64,000 nt of DNA from Geomonas anaerohicana (GTDB taxonomy: Bacteria > Desulfobacterota > Desulfuromonadia > Geobacterales > Geobacteraceae). Made by a program: the position numbers and the translations under genes. The notes under the pieces were generated by a model, which saw only the letters and a program-made list of their open reading frames with translations, made no database searches and was not told the origin of the DNA. Below are positions 40,195 through 48,914 of the stretch, in pieces; the first letter of the stretch is position 1, and every line of letters starts with the position of its first letter. Location: positions 62,001 through 126,000 of the forward strand of contig NZ_JAEMHL010000004.1 in the NCBI RefSeq assembly GCF_016458305.1. The letters run 5' to 3'.

Positions 40195-42987
40195 GTGTTG
40201 TTCATCTCCCGATCCGCAGCCATCCATAGCCGAAGCACTCTGGCCCTGGCCATCTGCGCCTGCGTTCTGCTGGTCCTGGTCGCGGCGGTCTGCCGTCCCC
40301 AGGCCGGGCCGGTGGGAGCTTTGGCCATGGTCTTCGTGGGGGGGCTGCACGCCCTGCGCCTGAAGTGGCGTCGGCAGTCGGAGGAGGAACTCAGGCGCAG
40401 CGAGGAGCAGTTGCGCATCTCGCAGCGCATCGCGCATATCGGGAGCTGGGACTGGGATCTCGCCAGCGGTCGTCTGGACTGCTCCGAGGAACTCTGCCGC
40501 ATCTTCGGACTCCCGTTCGAGGACGCGCCGCAGAGCTACGACTCCTTCCTTGCACTGCTGCCGGAAACGGCGCGTGAGGCAATGGCGGTCGCCGTGGAGA
40601 GGGCCCTCTGCGGGGATGATTCTTTCACCGTGGAATTTCCCCTGGTCCGTCCCGACGGCAGCGAGCGCTACCTTTCCGAAGTGGGCGAGGTGTTCCGCAG
40701 CTATTCGGGGACGGCACTCCGGGTGGTCTGCGTGGTGCACGATATCAGTGAGCGCAAGGAGGCAGAAAGCGCACTTTTCTTCGAGAAACGCTACCGGGGG
40801 CTGATCGAGAACCTGCCCCAGCGCATCTTCCTCAAGGACTGCAACCTGGTCTATCTCTCCTGCAACTCCAGCTTTGCCCGCGAGCTGGGGCTTGAGCCGG
40901 CCGACGTTTTCGGTAAGAACGACTACGACCTGTTCGAACCGCCGCTGGCCCGCAAACGCCAGGAGGAGGACCAGCGGGTGATAGCGGCGGGTACGGCCGT
41001 CGAGCGGGACGAGCAGCGCGAGCGGGACGGCAACTGGGTCAGCAAGGCCCTCATCCCGCTCAAGGACGATCATGCCCGGGTCTACGCCCTGCTCGGCGTC
41101 CTGACCGACATCACCTTCCGCAAGAAGGCCGAAGAACAGTTGAAGGAGAGCGAGGAGCGCTTCCGCAATACCTTTGAGCAGGCGGCCGTCGGGATCTGCC
41201 ACATCGCCCTGAGCGACATCCTGATCAGGATCAACCGGCGCTTCTGTGACATCCTGGGCTACACCCAGGAGGAGCTGCTGGGGTGGACCCTGGAGCAGAC
41301 CATCCACCCCGACGACCGCACCGCCGAGCAGGGGCAGCTCTCCCGCCTGGTCAACCGCGAGATCGACAATTACAGCATCGAGATGCGCCAGCTCAGGAAG
41401 GACGGGTCCGTGGTGTGGGTGAACCTCACCAAGTCCCTGGTGTGCGGCCCAAAAGGGGAGCCCAAGTACCTGATCGGGGTTATCGAGGACGTGACCGCCA
41501 AGCGGGAGGCCCAGGAGCTGCGCCGGGAGCGCGACCTTGTGCAGGCTGCCAGCCAGGCCAAGACCGAGTTCCTGGCCAACATGGGGCACGAGATCAGGAC
41601 ACCGATGAACGCGGTGATGGGGCTGAGCCGCCTCGCCCTGAAGACGGAGCTCATGCCCAAGCAGCGCGAGTACCTCGAGAAGATCTGCTCCGCCAGCAAG
41701 ACGCTGCTGAACATCATCAACGACATACTGGACTTCTCCAAGATGGAGGCGGGCAAGCTGGAGCTGGAAAAGACCGAACTGAGCCTGCAGGAGGTGCTGG
41801 GCAACATCTCGGACATGCACCACCTGAAGGCACAGGAAAAGGGGCTCGACTTCAAGATGCGGCTCGCCCCGGAACTCCCCAGGAAACTTTTGGGCGACCC
41901 GCTGCGCCTGACCCAGGTGCTCAACAACCTGATCGCCAATGCGCTCAAGTTCACCGGCCGCGGTGAGGTCGTGGTCGCGGTGAAGCCGGTCGAACAGGAA
42001 GCCGGGGTGGTGCAGGTGAATTTCTCTGTCCAGGACACCGGCATCGGTATCACCCCCGAGCAGATGGAGCGCATCTTCACACCCTTCACTCAGGCCGACA
42101 GTTCCACCACGCGCCGCTACGGCGGCACCGGCCTGGGGCTTTCCATCAGTCGGCAGCTGGTCGAACTGATGGGAGGGGAACTGAAGGTGCAGAGCGTCCC
42201 CGGCGCGGGGAGCAGCTTTTCCTTCACCGTCGGTTTCGCCGTCCCGGCTGCGGGGCAGCCGAAACCGGAGGCCCGCAAAGAGGAACTGCGCAACCTGAGG
42301 CTCCTGGTGCTGGACGGCAATCCGGCAGCGGTCGAAGGGATCGCCGAGATGTTGCAGGGGATGCCGATCGACCTGGAAGCGGTGCCGAACTTTGCGGCTG
42401 CCAGCGAGGCGCTCAAGGAAGCGCCGGCGGGCGGGTACCCTTTCGACATGGTGGTGATCGACGCCGACACCGCCGGTGAAGACGGGCTCGAAGAGCTTTC
42501 CCGCAGCATCTCGAGCCGGTATCACAACGAGGTGCCGGTCCTAGCCACGGTTCCGGCGGAGCAGTTGGAAGCGGTGCGGCAATTGGGGGATGAGTGGGGG
42601 GTGAGCGCGGTGTACCCCGTTTCGGTGCGCCCGTCGCTGCTGGTGGACGGGATGATCCGGGCCCTGGCCCGTGCCGCCGCACACCAGCCCGAACCCGTGT
42701 CGCCCCCCGCCCCGGTGACGCGGCCGGTCCGCACGGCATCGGCAGGCACCTTCGCCCCGGACCGGTTCGTCGCCGAGAAGTCGAAGCTCGAACGCCTGCT
42801 GGCCAGGAACAGCCTGGACGCCAAGCGGCAGTTTGAGAAGTTCTGCGGCGAGGTGCCGCGCGGCAGCTTTGCCAGTGAATTGCAGGCGCTGCAGGCCTGC
42901 ATGGAAAAGCTCGATTTCAGGAAGGCACGCCAGCTGCTGTCCATCTTCCCGGCAGTGCCGGATTTCCATACCGAAAAAACGGAGTAG
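40195..42987 (+). CDS. PAS-domain hybrid histidine kinase with degenerate receiver
   Basis: Membrane-associated kinase of 930 residues. N-terminal hydrophobic segments (about 15-35 and 38-55), then three PAS-like domains (about 70-185, 195-310 and 320-435) each ending in a DI(S/T)..K-type motif. The kinase core follows with the phospho-His in [20 protein letters not shown] (about residue 465), N box [18 protein letters not shown]1 [11 protein letters not shown] and G2 [22 protein letters not shown]-terminal receiver-like region from about 700 ([16 protein letters not shown]) has the acidic pair reduced to D-G, Asp in [12 protein letters not shown], and no clear Lys ([10 protein letters not shown]). 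It likely signals to the receiver-kinase protein 3 bp downstream. Confidence 0.9.
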   Translation: MLFISRSAAIHSRSTLALAICACVLLVLVAAVCRPQAGPVGALAMVFVGGLHALRLKWRRQSEEELRRSEEQLRISQRIAHIGSWDWDLASGRLDCSEELCRIFGLPFEDAPQSYDSFLALLPETAREAMAVAVERALCGDDSFTVEFPLVRPDGSERYLSEVGEVFRSYSGTALRVVCVVHDISERKEAESALFFEKRYRGLIENLPQRIFLKDCNLVYLSCNSSFARELGLEPADVFGKNDYDLFEPPLARKRQEEDQRVIAAGTAVERDEQRERDGNWVSKALIPLKDDHARVYALLGVLTDITFRKKAEEQLKESEERFRNTFEQAAVGICHIALSDILIRINRRFCDILGYTQEELLGWTLEQTIHPDDRTAEQGQLSRLVNREIDNYSIEMRQLRKDGSVVWVNLTKSLVCGPKGEPKYLIGVIEDVTAKREAQELRRERDLVQAASQAKTEFLANMGHEIRTPMNAVMGLSRLALKTELMPKQREYLEKICSASKTLLNIINDILDFSKMEAGKLELEKTELSLQEVLGNISDMHHLKAQEKGLDFKMRLAPELPRKLLGDPLRLTQVLNNLIANALKFTGRGEVVVAVKPVEQEAGVVQVNFSVQDTGIGITPEQMERIFTPFTQADSSTTRRYGGTGLGLSISRQLVELMGGELKVQSVPGAGSSFSFTVGFAVPAAGQPKPEARKEELRNLRLLVLDGNPAAVEGIAEMLQGMPIDLEAVPNFAAASEALKEAPAGGYPFDMVVIDADTAGEDGLEELSRSISSRYHNEVPVLATVPAEQLEAVRQLGDEWGVSAVYPVSVRPSLLVDGMIRALARAAAHQPEPVSPPAPVTRPVRTASAGTFAPDRFVAEKSKLERLLARNSLDAKRQFEKFCGEVPRGSFASELQALQACMEKLDFRKARQLLSIFPAVPDFHTEKTE

Positions 42988-42989
42988 CT

Positions 42990-44099
42990 ATGAAACGCCA
43001 GACGGTGATGATAGTCGACGACACCCCTGCCAACATCGAGATCCTGAGTGAGAGCCTGGGGGACGACTACGAGCTGTTCTTTGCCACCAGCGGGCTGGAC
43101 GCGCTGGAACTGATCCGTGCCGACAAGCCGGACCTGATCCTTTTGGACATCATGATGCCCGGGATGGACGGGTTCGAGCTGTGCCGCATTCTGAAGGCGG
43201 ATCCCACCATGCGCGACATCCCCATCATATTCGTGACCGCCATGATCGAGGAGGAACAGGAAATCAAAGGGCTCGAGTTGGGCGCCATCGATTACCTCAC
43301 CAAGCCGATCAGCCCGCACATCGTCCGGGCCAGGGTAAAGAACCACCTGGAGCTGAAGCGCTACCGCGACCTGCTCGAGACGCTGGCCAGTGCCGCGGAC
43401 CGCGCCAAGAAGGAGTTTCTGCGCAGCGTCAGCCACGAACTGCGCACGCCGCTCACCCCGATCATCGGCATGACCGACCTAGTGCTCACCCAGGAAGAGG
43501 ATGACAACAAGCGCAAGTACCTGGGCATGGTGCAGAAATCAGCCACCCGGCTGCTCGGGATCGTGGAGGACCTCATCGAGACCAGCCGCCTGGAAGGGGA
43601 GGGGGGAGCTCCGGAGAACGCACCCTTCCACCTGAAGTCGTTCCTTGACATGGTAGTCATGGAGGCCCGGGCCATGGCCGATGCCAAGGGGCTTACCTTC
43701 AACGTTCAGGTCGAGCCCGCGCTGCCCGAAGTGGTTGTCTCCGACCAGGGGATGCTGCACAAGGTGCTTTCCATGCTCCTGGGCAACGCGGTCAAGTTCA
43801 CACCCGCCGGTGCGGTCGGGCTGGAGGTGTGCCGGCAGGAAATCGCGGCCGTGCAGATGCTGCAGTTCTCCATTTCAGACACCGGCGTCGGCATCGACGA
43901 CGCGGACCTCGAGCGCATCTTCAGCGATTTCACCCAGTCCGACGGTTCCATTACCCGCTCCTATCCCGGCTTAGGGCTCGGGCTCACCCTAGCGCGGCGC
44001 ATGACCGAGTTGATGGACGGCAGCATCTGGGCCGAGAACGCCCCCAACGGCGGCTCCGTGTTCCAGTTGCAGATCCCGCTGGTGCTGCCGGAAGAGTAA
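42990..44099 (+). CDS. Receiver-histidine kinase hybrid regulator
   Basis: A 369-residue protein with an N-terminal receiver (VMIVDDTPANIEILSESLGD, phospho-Asp in LILLDIMMPGMDGFELCRIL at about residue 53, Lys in AIDYLTKPISPHIVRARV). A HisKA domain follows with the phospho-His in EFLRSVSHELRTPLTPIIGM (about residue 149), then an HATPase domain (LSMLLGNAVKFTPAGAV, SDTGVGIDDADL, PGLGLGLTLARRMTELMDGS). It has no membrane segment. It starts 3 bp after the large PAS kinase, so the two are co-expressed and probably form a phosphorelay. The final output gene is not evident. Confidence 0.9.
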   Translation: MKRQTVMIVDDTPANIEILSESLGDDYELFFATSGLDALELIRADKPDLILLDIMMPGMDGFELCRILKADPTMRDIPIIFVTAMIEEEQEIKGLELGAIDYLTKPISPHIVRARVKNHLELKRYRDLLETLASAADRAKKEFLRSVSHELRTPLTPIIGMTDLVLTQEEDDNKRKYLGMVQKSATRLLGIVEDLIETSRLEGEGGAPENAPFHLKSFLDMVVMEARAMADAKGLTFNVQVEPALPEVVVSDQGMLHKVLSMLLGNAVKFTPAGAVGLEVCRQEIAAVQMLQFSISDTGVGIDDADLERIFSDFTQSDGSITRSYPGLGLGLTLARRMTELMDGSIWAENAPNGGSVFQLQIPLVLPEE

Positions 44100-44195
44100 A
44101 GCATAGTAACCTTTCCGGCTCCTGAACCGGCAGTTGGGAATATTCCCTTGACCTCGCCGTCACGCTCGCGTACGCTTTTGCGGGAGGTGATGGAA

Positions 44196-44438
44196 ATGAA
44201 AGTAGTTTCGGCAAGTGCCGCAAGGGCAAACATGTACCGGCTCATCGACGAGACCGCTGCTTCCCACGAACCGGTTTGTATCACTGGCAAGCGTGGCAAC
44301 GCGGTGATGTTGTCTGAAGATGATTGGCGTGCAGTGACAGAAACCCTCTATCTCCTCTCTGTACCCGGGATGCGCGAGTCCGTGCTGGAAGGGATGGCGA
44401 CTCCCGTTGAAGAATGCAGCGAAGAGCCGGGCTGGTGA
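44196..44438 (+). CDS. YefM/Phd family antitoxin
   Basis: An 80-residue antitoxin whose N-terminal DNA-binding dimerisation fold reads MKVVSASAARANMYRLIDE (family pattern hxxhSxxxARxxhxxhhxxh), followed by EPVCITGKRGNAVMLSEDDW, the conserved YefM strand region. The C-terminal tail, acidic and Met/Pro rich, would wrap the toxin. The ATG at 44196 is preferred because GGGAGG is 8 nt upstream; an ATG at 44190 is too close. Its stop overlaps the toxin start by 4 nt. In such modules the antitoxin usually represses its own operon. Confidence 0.85.
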   Translation: MKVVSASAARANMYRLIDETAASHEPVCITGKRGNAVMLSEDDWRAVTETLYLLSVPGMRESVLEGMATPVEECSEEPGW

Positions 44439-44698
44439 GTTGGAGCGTTGTTTTCACCAAGCAGGCGCAGAAGGACGCCCAGAAGCTGAAGGCCGCGAAG
44501 TTGAAGCCGAAGGCTCAGTCGCTTCTAGCTGTCATTGAACAAGATCCTTTCAAAACCCCTCCGCCGTATGAAAAGCTGGTCGGTGACCTCTCCGGCGCTT
44601 ACTCCCGAAGGATTAATTTGCAACACCGGGTGGTCTACCAAGTCCTGGAAGCGGAACGGACGGTAAAGATCCTCCGGATGTGGACTCACTACGAATGA
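44435..44698 (+). CDS. YoeB/Txe family mRNA-interferase toxin
   Basis: An 87-residue RelE-superfamily toxin that cuts mRNA at the ribosomal A site. VFTKQAQKDAQKLKAAKLKP, FKTPPPYEKLVGDLSGAYSR, RRINLQHRVVYQVLEAERTV and the C-terminal KILRMWTHYE match YoeB/Txe. The catalytic Glu/Arg/His/Tyr-containing final segment is present. The GTG at 44435 overlaps the antitoxin stop (GTGA), the usual coupling. A longer frame from ATG 44414 is less likely. Its stop overlaps the Nudix start (ATGA). Confidence 0.87.
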   Translation: MSWSVVFTKQAQKDAQKLKAAKLKPKAQSLLAVIEQDPFKTPPPYEKLVGDLSGAYSRRINLQHRVVYQVLEAERTVKILRMWTHYE

Positions 44699-45108
44699 CA
44701 ACCATCGATTCCAGAAAACACGTCCATGTAGCCTGTGCCATCATCGAGCGTGACGGGCTGGTGCTGTCGGCGCGGCGCAGCGCATCCATGAACCTGCCCT
44801 TGAGGTGGGAATTTCCCGGTGGGAAGATCGAGCCCGGAGAGGGGCGCGAGGAGTGCCTGACGCGCGAACTGGTGGAGGAGATGGGGGTGGAGATAGCCGT
44901 GGGGCGCCCGCTCACGCCGACCACCCACAGCTACCCGACCTTCGACGTGACCCTCTATCCCTACGTCTGCAGCATCGTTTCCGGCGAGATCACCCTGCAC
45001 GAGCACTCGGCCATGACCTGGCTCCCCCCCGAGCGGATGCTGGAGTTGGAGTGGGCCGACGCCGACCTCCCCATCATTTTGGAGTACCAAGGGCAGCAGC
45101 AGGGTTAG
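44695..45108 (+). CDS. Nudix (deoxy)nucleoside triphosphate pyrophosphohydrolase, MutT/NudG-like
   Basis: A 137-residue Nudix enzyme that hydrolyses oxidised or other NTPs. The Nudix box GGKIEPGEGREECLTRELVE continuing EMGVEI is complete (Gx5Ex7REUxEExGU). The start VHVACAIIERDGLVLSARRS and the wall motif LPLRWEFPGGKIEPGEGREE are MutT/CTP-pyrophosphohydrolase-like. The ATG at 44695 overlaps the toxin stop by 4 nt, so translation should be coupled to the toxin-antitoxin module, an unusual arrangement. No ribosome-binding site other than the coupled one was seen. It ends 89 bp before the convergent HDOD gene. Confidence 0.9.
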   Translation: MTTIDSRKHVHVACAIIERDGLVLSARRSASMNLPLRWEFPGGKIEPGEGREECLTRELVEEMGVEIAVGRPLTPTTHSYPTFDVTLYPYVCSIVSGEITLHEHSAMTWLPPERMLELEWADADLPIILEYQGQQQG

Positions 45109-45116
45109 AGACTAAA

Positions 45117-45148
45117 AGGGGACTGGCTCCGTCAGGTGCCTGTCCCCC
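45117..45148. repeat. Dispersed hairpin repeat, copy 2 (terminator-like)
   Basis: GGGGACTGGCTCCGTCAGG followed by TGCCTGTCCCCCTTCTC folds like a terminator through GGGGAC/GTCCCC. It matches the element at 20101-20133 and lies between convergent gene ends. Confidence 0.7.
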
Positions 45149-45196
45149 TTCTCGCTATGCTAGCCCCCAGCCCCTGCTTTTCCCCTAGCCCCTGCC

Positions 45197-46027
45197 TTAC
45201 AGCACAAGCTCCTGCGAGTCGTCCAATACGTCCAGCAGGTCGTCCATCTCCTCGTCGGAAAGCTGCAGCAGGGCCGCCTCGGTCTGCTCCGCGAGATCGA
45301 TCTCCGGGTCGTGCAGCAGCCCGATCCCCTTCATCCTGCAGGCCGTATTCACCAGCCGCACCACCGTCAGCACTATGTCCTGGGTGTCGAAGTTGTCGTC
45401 GTGATGATTGGCGACCACGTTGTAGTAGACCTTGGGCATGTTCCAGTGTTCCATGAGCCGGCACCCCTGCTCGACGTGCAGCTCCGCGAAGATTTCCAGC
45501 AGCAGGTCCTCCTCGAGCGCCGCGTGCGCCACCCCCATCTGGTTCAGCCGCTCCAGCGCCTTCAACAGGTACAACTTGCCGATGTCGTGCAGCAGGCCGG
45601 CCATGTAAGCCTGGTCGCCGTGCTGCGGATATCCGGCGCGGCGCGCCAGCCACCGGCTCCCCAGGGCACAGGCATGGCTGTGCAGCCAAAGCGACTGCAT
45701 GAAGCTGTTGATGGTCCTGTTTTCCGAGGTGTGGATGCTCGCCTGTGACGCCGCCATGGCGAGGTTGGCGATCTCCTGTCCCCCCAGCCTGACCACCGCC
45801 TCCTTGATGGTCTCGGTCCGGACCCTGCCTATGTACAAGGGGGAGTTGGCCATCTTCAGGATCTGCCCCGCCAGCGACTGGTCCTCGTTGGCGAGATCGG
45901 TGACCTGGGTCATGGTGAAGTCAGGGGTCTGCAACAGGTGCAGGATGTGCACCGCGATGGGGTGGAAGACCGGGAGGTCGATGGGCTGGTTGGTCAGCAG
46001 ACGCCTGATGGTGAGCGACAGGGGCAT
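45197..46027 (-). CDS. HDOD-domain signalling protein
   Basis: A 276-residue protein of the HDOD family, HD-related but lacking a phosphodiesterase metal site. The family pattern is visible across the protein: FTMTQVTDLANEDQSLAGQI near the start, LKMANSPLYIGRVRTETIKE, and AVVRLGGQEIANLAMAASQA. In the middle, HSHACALGSRWLARR and MAGLLHDIGKLYLLKALERL keep an HD pair, and NVVANHHDDNFDTQDI is near the end. The C-terminus is acidic (LLDVLDDSQELVL). HDOD proteins act in motility, cell-cycle and stress signalling and can bind other regulators; the partner is unknown. AAGGAG precedes the ATG at 46027. Confidence 0.85.
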   Translation of the reverse strand: MPLSLTIRRLLTNQPIDLPVFHPIAVHILHLLQTPDFTMTQVTDLANEDQSLAGQILKMANSPLYIGRVRTETIKEAVVRLGGQEIANLAMAASQASIHTSENRTINSFMQSLWLHSHACALGSRWLARRAGYPQHGDQAYMAGLLHDIGKLYLLKALERLNQMGVAHAALEEDLLLEIFAELHVEQGCRLMEHWNMPKVYYNVVANHHDDNFDTQDIVLTVVRLVNTACRMKGIGLLHDPEIDLAEQTEAALLQLSDEEMDDLLDVLDDSQELVL

Positions 46028-46233
46028 GACGATTCTCCTTGTGCTGGGCTCGGGCCAGGAGACAGTTTAATCCACCCGGCCGGGCCATAACAATACAAAT
46101 CGGCTGATGGCGCCGGAACTTGAGCGCCGGTGCCCGTCGGGGATGAGGCCGCGTTCAGGAGAAAAAGGTTGCCTTGCAGCGGCGATTCGGTCAACTATGG
46201 ACGCGCGGCAAACAGCAACATAACGGAGCGGAC

Positions 46234-47313
46234 ATGTCAGCAGAATATAAAGGCAAGAAGGTCGCCGTCGCCATGAGCGGCGGCGTGGATTCATCTACGG
46301 TCGCGGCGCTTCTGAAAGAGCAGGGGGCGGAGGTGATCGGCATCAACATGAAGCTGTTCAAGCGGGAAGGCGAGGACCCGCAGGCCAAGGGGGACGCCCA
46401 GATCGTGGCCGAGTATCTCGGCATAGAGTTTCACCAGGTGCACCTGGAGGAGGAATTCGGTCGCCTCATCATGGAGGACTTCCGCGCCCAGTACCTCGCC
46501 GGGGAGACCCCGAACCCGTGCGTGCGTTGCAACAAGTACGTGAAGTTCGGGCTGCTGTTGGACAAGGCGCTCGAAGTCGGCGCCGACTACCTCGCCACCG
46601 GGCACTACGTGAGGACCGGCAGGGACGAAAGCGGCACCTGGCACCTCTTGAAGGCGGCCTACCTCGCCAAGGACCAGTCCTATTTCCTCTACACCCTGAC
46701 CCAGCGGCAACTGGCCCGGGTCATCTTCCCGCTGGGCGAGATGCCGAGCAAGGACGAGGTAAGAAGGCTCGCCGCCGGCTTCGGCATCCCGGTGGCCCAG
46801 AAAAGCGACAGCCAGGAGATCTGCTTTGTCCCCGGTGACGATTACGTTGCCTTCCTGGAAAAGGGGGGCGGGCTGGACGGGAGAAGCGGCGAGATCGTGC
46901 ACGTGGACGGCACCGTGCTCGGGCGTCACAACGGCACCCATCGGTACACCATCGGGCAGAGAAGGGGACTGGGTATCGCCTGGAAGGAGCCGCTGTACGT
47001 CGTCGCCATCGATGCGGCCGAAGCCAGGGTCGTGGTCGGCGAGGTCGGGGGACTGTTCGCTCCCGGTTTGCTGGCGTGTGATCTGAACTGGGTGGTGCCG
47101 GTCGCGGGTGACACCGTGGAAACGACGTGCAAGATCCGCTACCGGCAGCAGCCCATGGAGTGCCGGGTCAAGATACTGGGGGAAGGACTGGGCGAGGTGT
47201 TTTTTGCCGAGCCGCAGAAGTCGGTGACCCCGGGGCAGTCGGTGGTCTTCTACCAGGGAGACGAGCTGGTAGGCGGCGGCCGCATCGTCAAAGCCCTCAC
47301 TGCCGGCGCATAA
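46234..47313 (+). CDS. mnmA: tRNA 2-thiouridine(34) synthase MnmA
   Basis: ATP-dependent tRNA thiolase of 359 residues that modifies U34 of Lys/Glu/Gln tRNAs, working with IscS-type sulfur donors. The PP-loop MSGGVDSSTVAALLKEQGAE is at about residue 14. The first catalytic Cys lies in ETPNPCVRCNKYVKFGLLLD (about residue 100) and the second in SDSQEICFVPGDDYVAFLEK (about residue 195). HRYTIGQRRGLGIAWKEPLY and the C-terminal beta domain are also present. The ATG at 46234 was chosen over 46174 because the N-terminus then matches MnmA length. Confidence 0.93.
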   Translation: MSAEYKGKKVAVAMSGGVDSSTVAALLKEQGAEVIGINMKLFKREGEDPQAKGDAQIVAEYLGIEFHQVHLEEEFGRLIMEDFRAQYLAGETPNPCVRCNKYVKFGLLLDKALEVGADYLATGHYVRTGRDESGTWHLLKAAYLAKDQSYFLYTLTQRQLARVIFPLGEMPSKDEVRRLAAGFGIPVAQKSDSQEICFVPGDDYVAFLEKGGGLDGRSGEIVHVDGTVLGRHNGTHRYTIGQRRGLGIAWKEPLYVVAIDAAEARVVVGEVGGLFAPGLLACDLNWVVPVAGDTVETTCKIRYRQQPMECRVKILGEGLGEVFFAEPQKSVTPGQSVVFYQGDELVGGGRIVKALTAGA

Positions 47314-47402
47314 GCTTTCCCCCTCCCTAACCCTCCCCCTCCGGGGGAGGGGATGCGTCGTCACCGGGGCCAGGTGCTTCCTATTGGGCCGCGACATAAA
47401 TA

Positions 47403-47444
47403 TACGAAGGGCGCAGAGATCAATTCCCTGCGCCCTTCTTTGTT
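47403..47444. terminator. Intrinsic terminator between mnmA and the RdgC-like gene
   Basis: Stem GAAGGGCGCAG (47406-47416) with CTGCGCCCTTC (47428-47438), followed by TTTGTTTC. It lies between convergent ends. Confidence 0.75.
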
Positions 47445-47473
47445 TCTTTCGCGGCCGCTTCCGTTCGGAGAGC

Positions 47474-48667
47474 TTATGCCAGTTGGCTGTTGCAGTAAGT
47501 GCAGACGTTGAGCCATTTCTGGATCGCCGTCGCCTGTTCTTCCCACTGATTGCCAAGCCTCAGCTTCAGGAAGGTGGCGAACACCGAGTCGAAGAGCTGG
47601 GTCCCTTTCTCAAGCAGCAGCATCCTTTCAAAGAACACCGCCTCCCGCTCCATCGCCTCGTCGACCGTGCTGTCCTTCTCCAACTGGACCGCCGGGGACT
47701 TGAAGGAGGCGAAATGGAACAGCTCCCCCTTAAGGGTCAGCTTGTAGTGGTCGTCCCCCGCCTCCATGTGCAGGGTCGCCTCGGTGATCTGCTTCTTGTT
47801 CAGGAGTGCGCTCCGCACCTCGTTGAAGTGGTCCTGCGGCCCCGCCACGGTGATCTTCTGTGCGCCGTTCTCACCGGAGCCGAGCAGCACCACGCGGTCG
47901 TCCAGGTACGCCACGAACGGCTCGTTGGCGAGCAGCACGCCCGGCTGGTTCACGGCGTACTCGGAGGATTCGTTCATGGTCTGGTACATGAGCCAGAGCA
48001 TGAAGTCGGTCCCCAGCCACTGGTTTTCCTTGATCAGCTCCAGGTAATTGTCGCCGCCGGCCTTGTTGGCCTGCGCCAGCAGCACCTTGTTGCCGTCGTC
48101 GAGGACGCTTTCCGCGCGGGCATAGGGATGGAACGCGGAGACCCTGAGCCCCTCGAAGGTCTTCTTGAACATGTCCTCGAAGAGTTCGATGACTTTGGGC
48201 GAGAGCGAGCTGAAGGTGAGGATGCCGGTCTTGGTGTCCCAGACCGCGTCGTAGGTTGCCGGGGTGGGCAGCGTCTGGGAGAGGAGCATCGCGTGCACCG
48301 CCTCCTTGAGGTCCTCCCTTTTCTGCTTGGGGACCTTGGCGAAGCCCGGGTTTTCGGCGAGGAACTCCTCCTTCGCCTTCTCGAGGTGGGCCTTCAGTAC
48401 CGCGGAAGGGACGGCGCGCTTGTCGCGGCGCAACGTGAACATGAAATAGTGCTCGCGGCAGCAGGCCGCGGGGGAGTCGAAGTCGGCGATCCTGGGATCG
48501 TCCAGGTGCACCCAGCCGACCGAGAGTTCCTCGGTTCCCTGGTCGATCGGGTTGAATTTATTGCCTGCGAGTTGTTTGGTGACCCAGGCGTACAGCTCTT
48601 CCTGCGGCGGAAGATCCCCCTGGACCTTGAAGTGGCAGACGCTTACTGTGTTGGCGAGGATGCCCAT
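47474..48667 (-). CDS. rdgC: RdgC-like recombination-associated protein
   Basis: A 397-residue protein that resembles RdgC, a DNA-binding protein linked to recombination and replication restart. The family look includes SVCHFKVQGDLPPQEELYAW near the start, LRRDKRAVPSAVLKAHLEKA and FLAENPGFAKVPKQKREDLK. LLSQTLPTPATYDAVWDTKT and FSSLSPKVIELFEDMFKKTF are the region where RdgC sequences are most alike. It is longer than the E. coli protein (303 residues), the extra length lying in the C-terminal third. The ATG at 48667 follows GAAGGAG. Assignment is by resemblance and moderately sure. Confidence 0.72.
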   Translation of the reverse strand: MGILANTVSVCHFKVQGDLPPQEELYAWVTKQLAGNKFNPIDQGTEELSVGWVHLDDPRIADFDSPAACCREHYFMFTLRRDKRAVPSAVLKAHLEKAKEEFLAENPGFAKVPKQKREDLKEAVHAMLLSQTLPTPATYDAVWDTKTGILTFSSLSPKVIELFEDMFKKTFEGLRVSAFHPYARAESVLDDGNKVLLAQANKAGGDNYLELIKENQWLGTDFMLWLMYQTMNESSEYAVNQPGVLLANEPFVAYLDDRVVLLGSGENGAQKITVAGPQDHFNEVRSALLNKKQITEATLHMEAGDDHYKLTLKGELFHFASFKSPAVQLEKDSTVDEAMEREAVFFERMLLLEKGTQLFDSVFATFLKLRLGNQWEEQATAIQKWLNVCTYCNSQLA

Positions 48668-48778
48668 CGATGTTTCTCCTTCAGTGTGCTTTTCTTGTCC
48701 CGCGCGAGCGGGACAGCATGGATACACCTTTTGCCCGTGGGGGGCAAGTTAAAAAGGCTAAAACCTGAAAACCATAAG

Positions 48779-48888
48779 CCACGGAGAAAATCTGAGGAAA
48801 TCTGAGAACACCTTTGAAAGCTTTGAAGGTAACCCCTCAAGTCTTTTGATTCTGTTTCTCTCGGAAGTTCTCAGATTTTCTCCGTGGC
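48779..48888. repeat. Long inverted repeat 'gccacggagaaaatctgag'
   Basis: Left arm 48779-48810 (gccacggagaaaatctgagg, with an extra copy of gaaatctgag) and right arm 48867-48888 (gttctcagattttctccgtg plus gc) are inverted and match almost perfectly apart from the duplication. An inner hairpin ACCTTTGAAAGC/GCTTTGAAGGT-type core lies at about 48810-48830. The element sits in the gap upstream of the RdgC-like gene and downstream of the cytochrome gene. Confidence 0.8.
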
Positions 48889-48914
48889 CAACGGTTTTGT
48901 CTTTGTCTCTGTTT

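Noticed and set aside
39859-42525. An 888-codon minus-strand open frame
   Set aside because: It is antisense to the PAS kinase and an artefact of high GC in the third codon position; no motif is visible.
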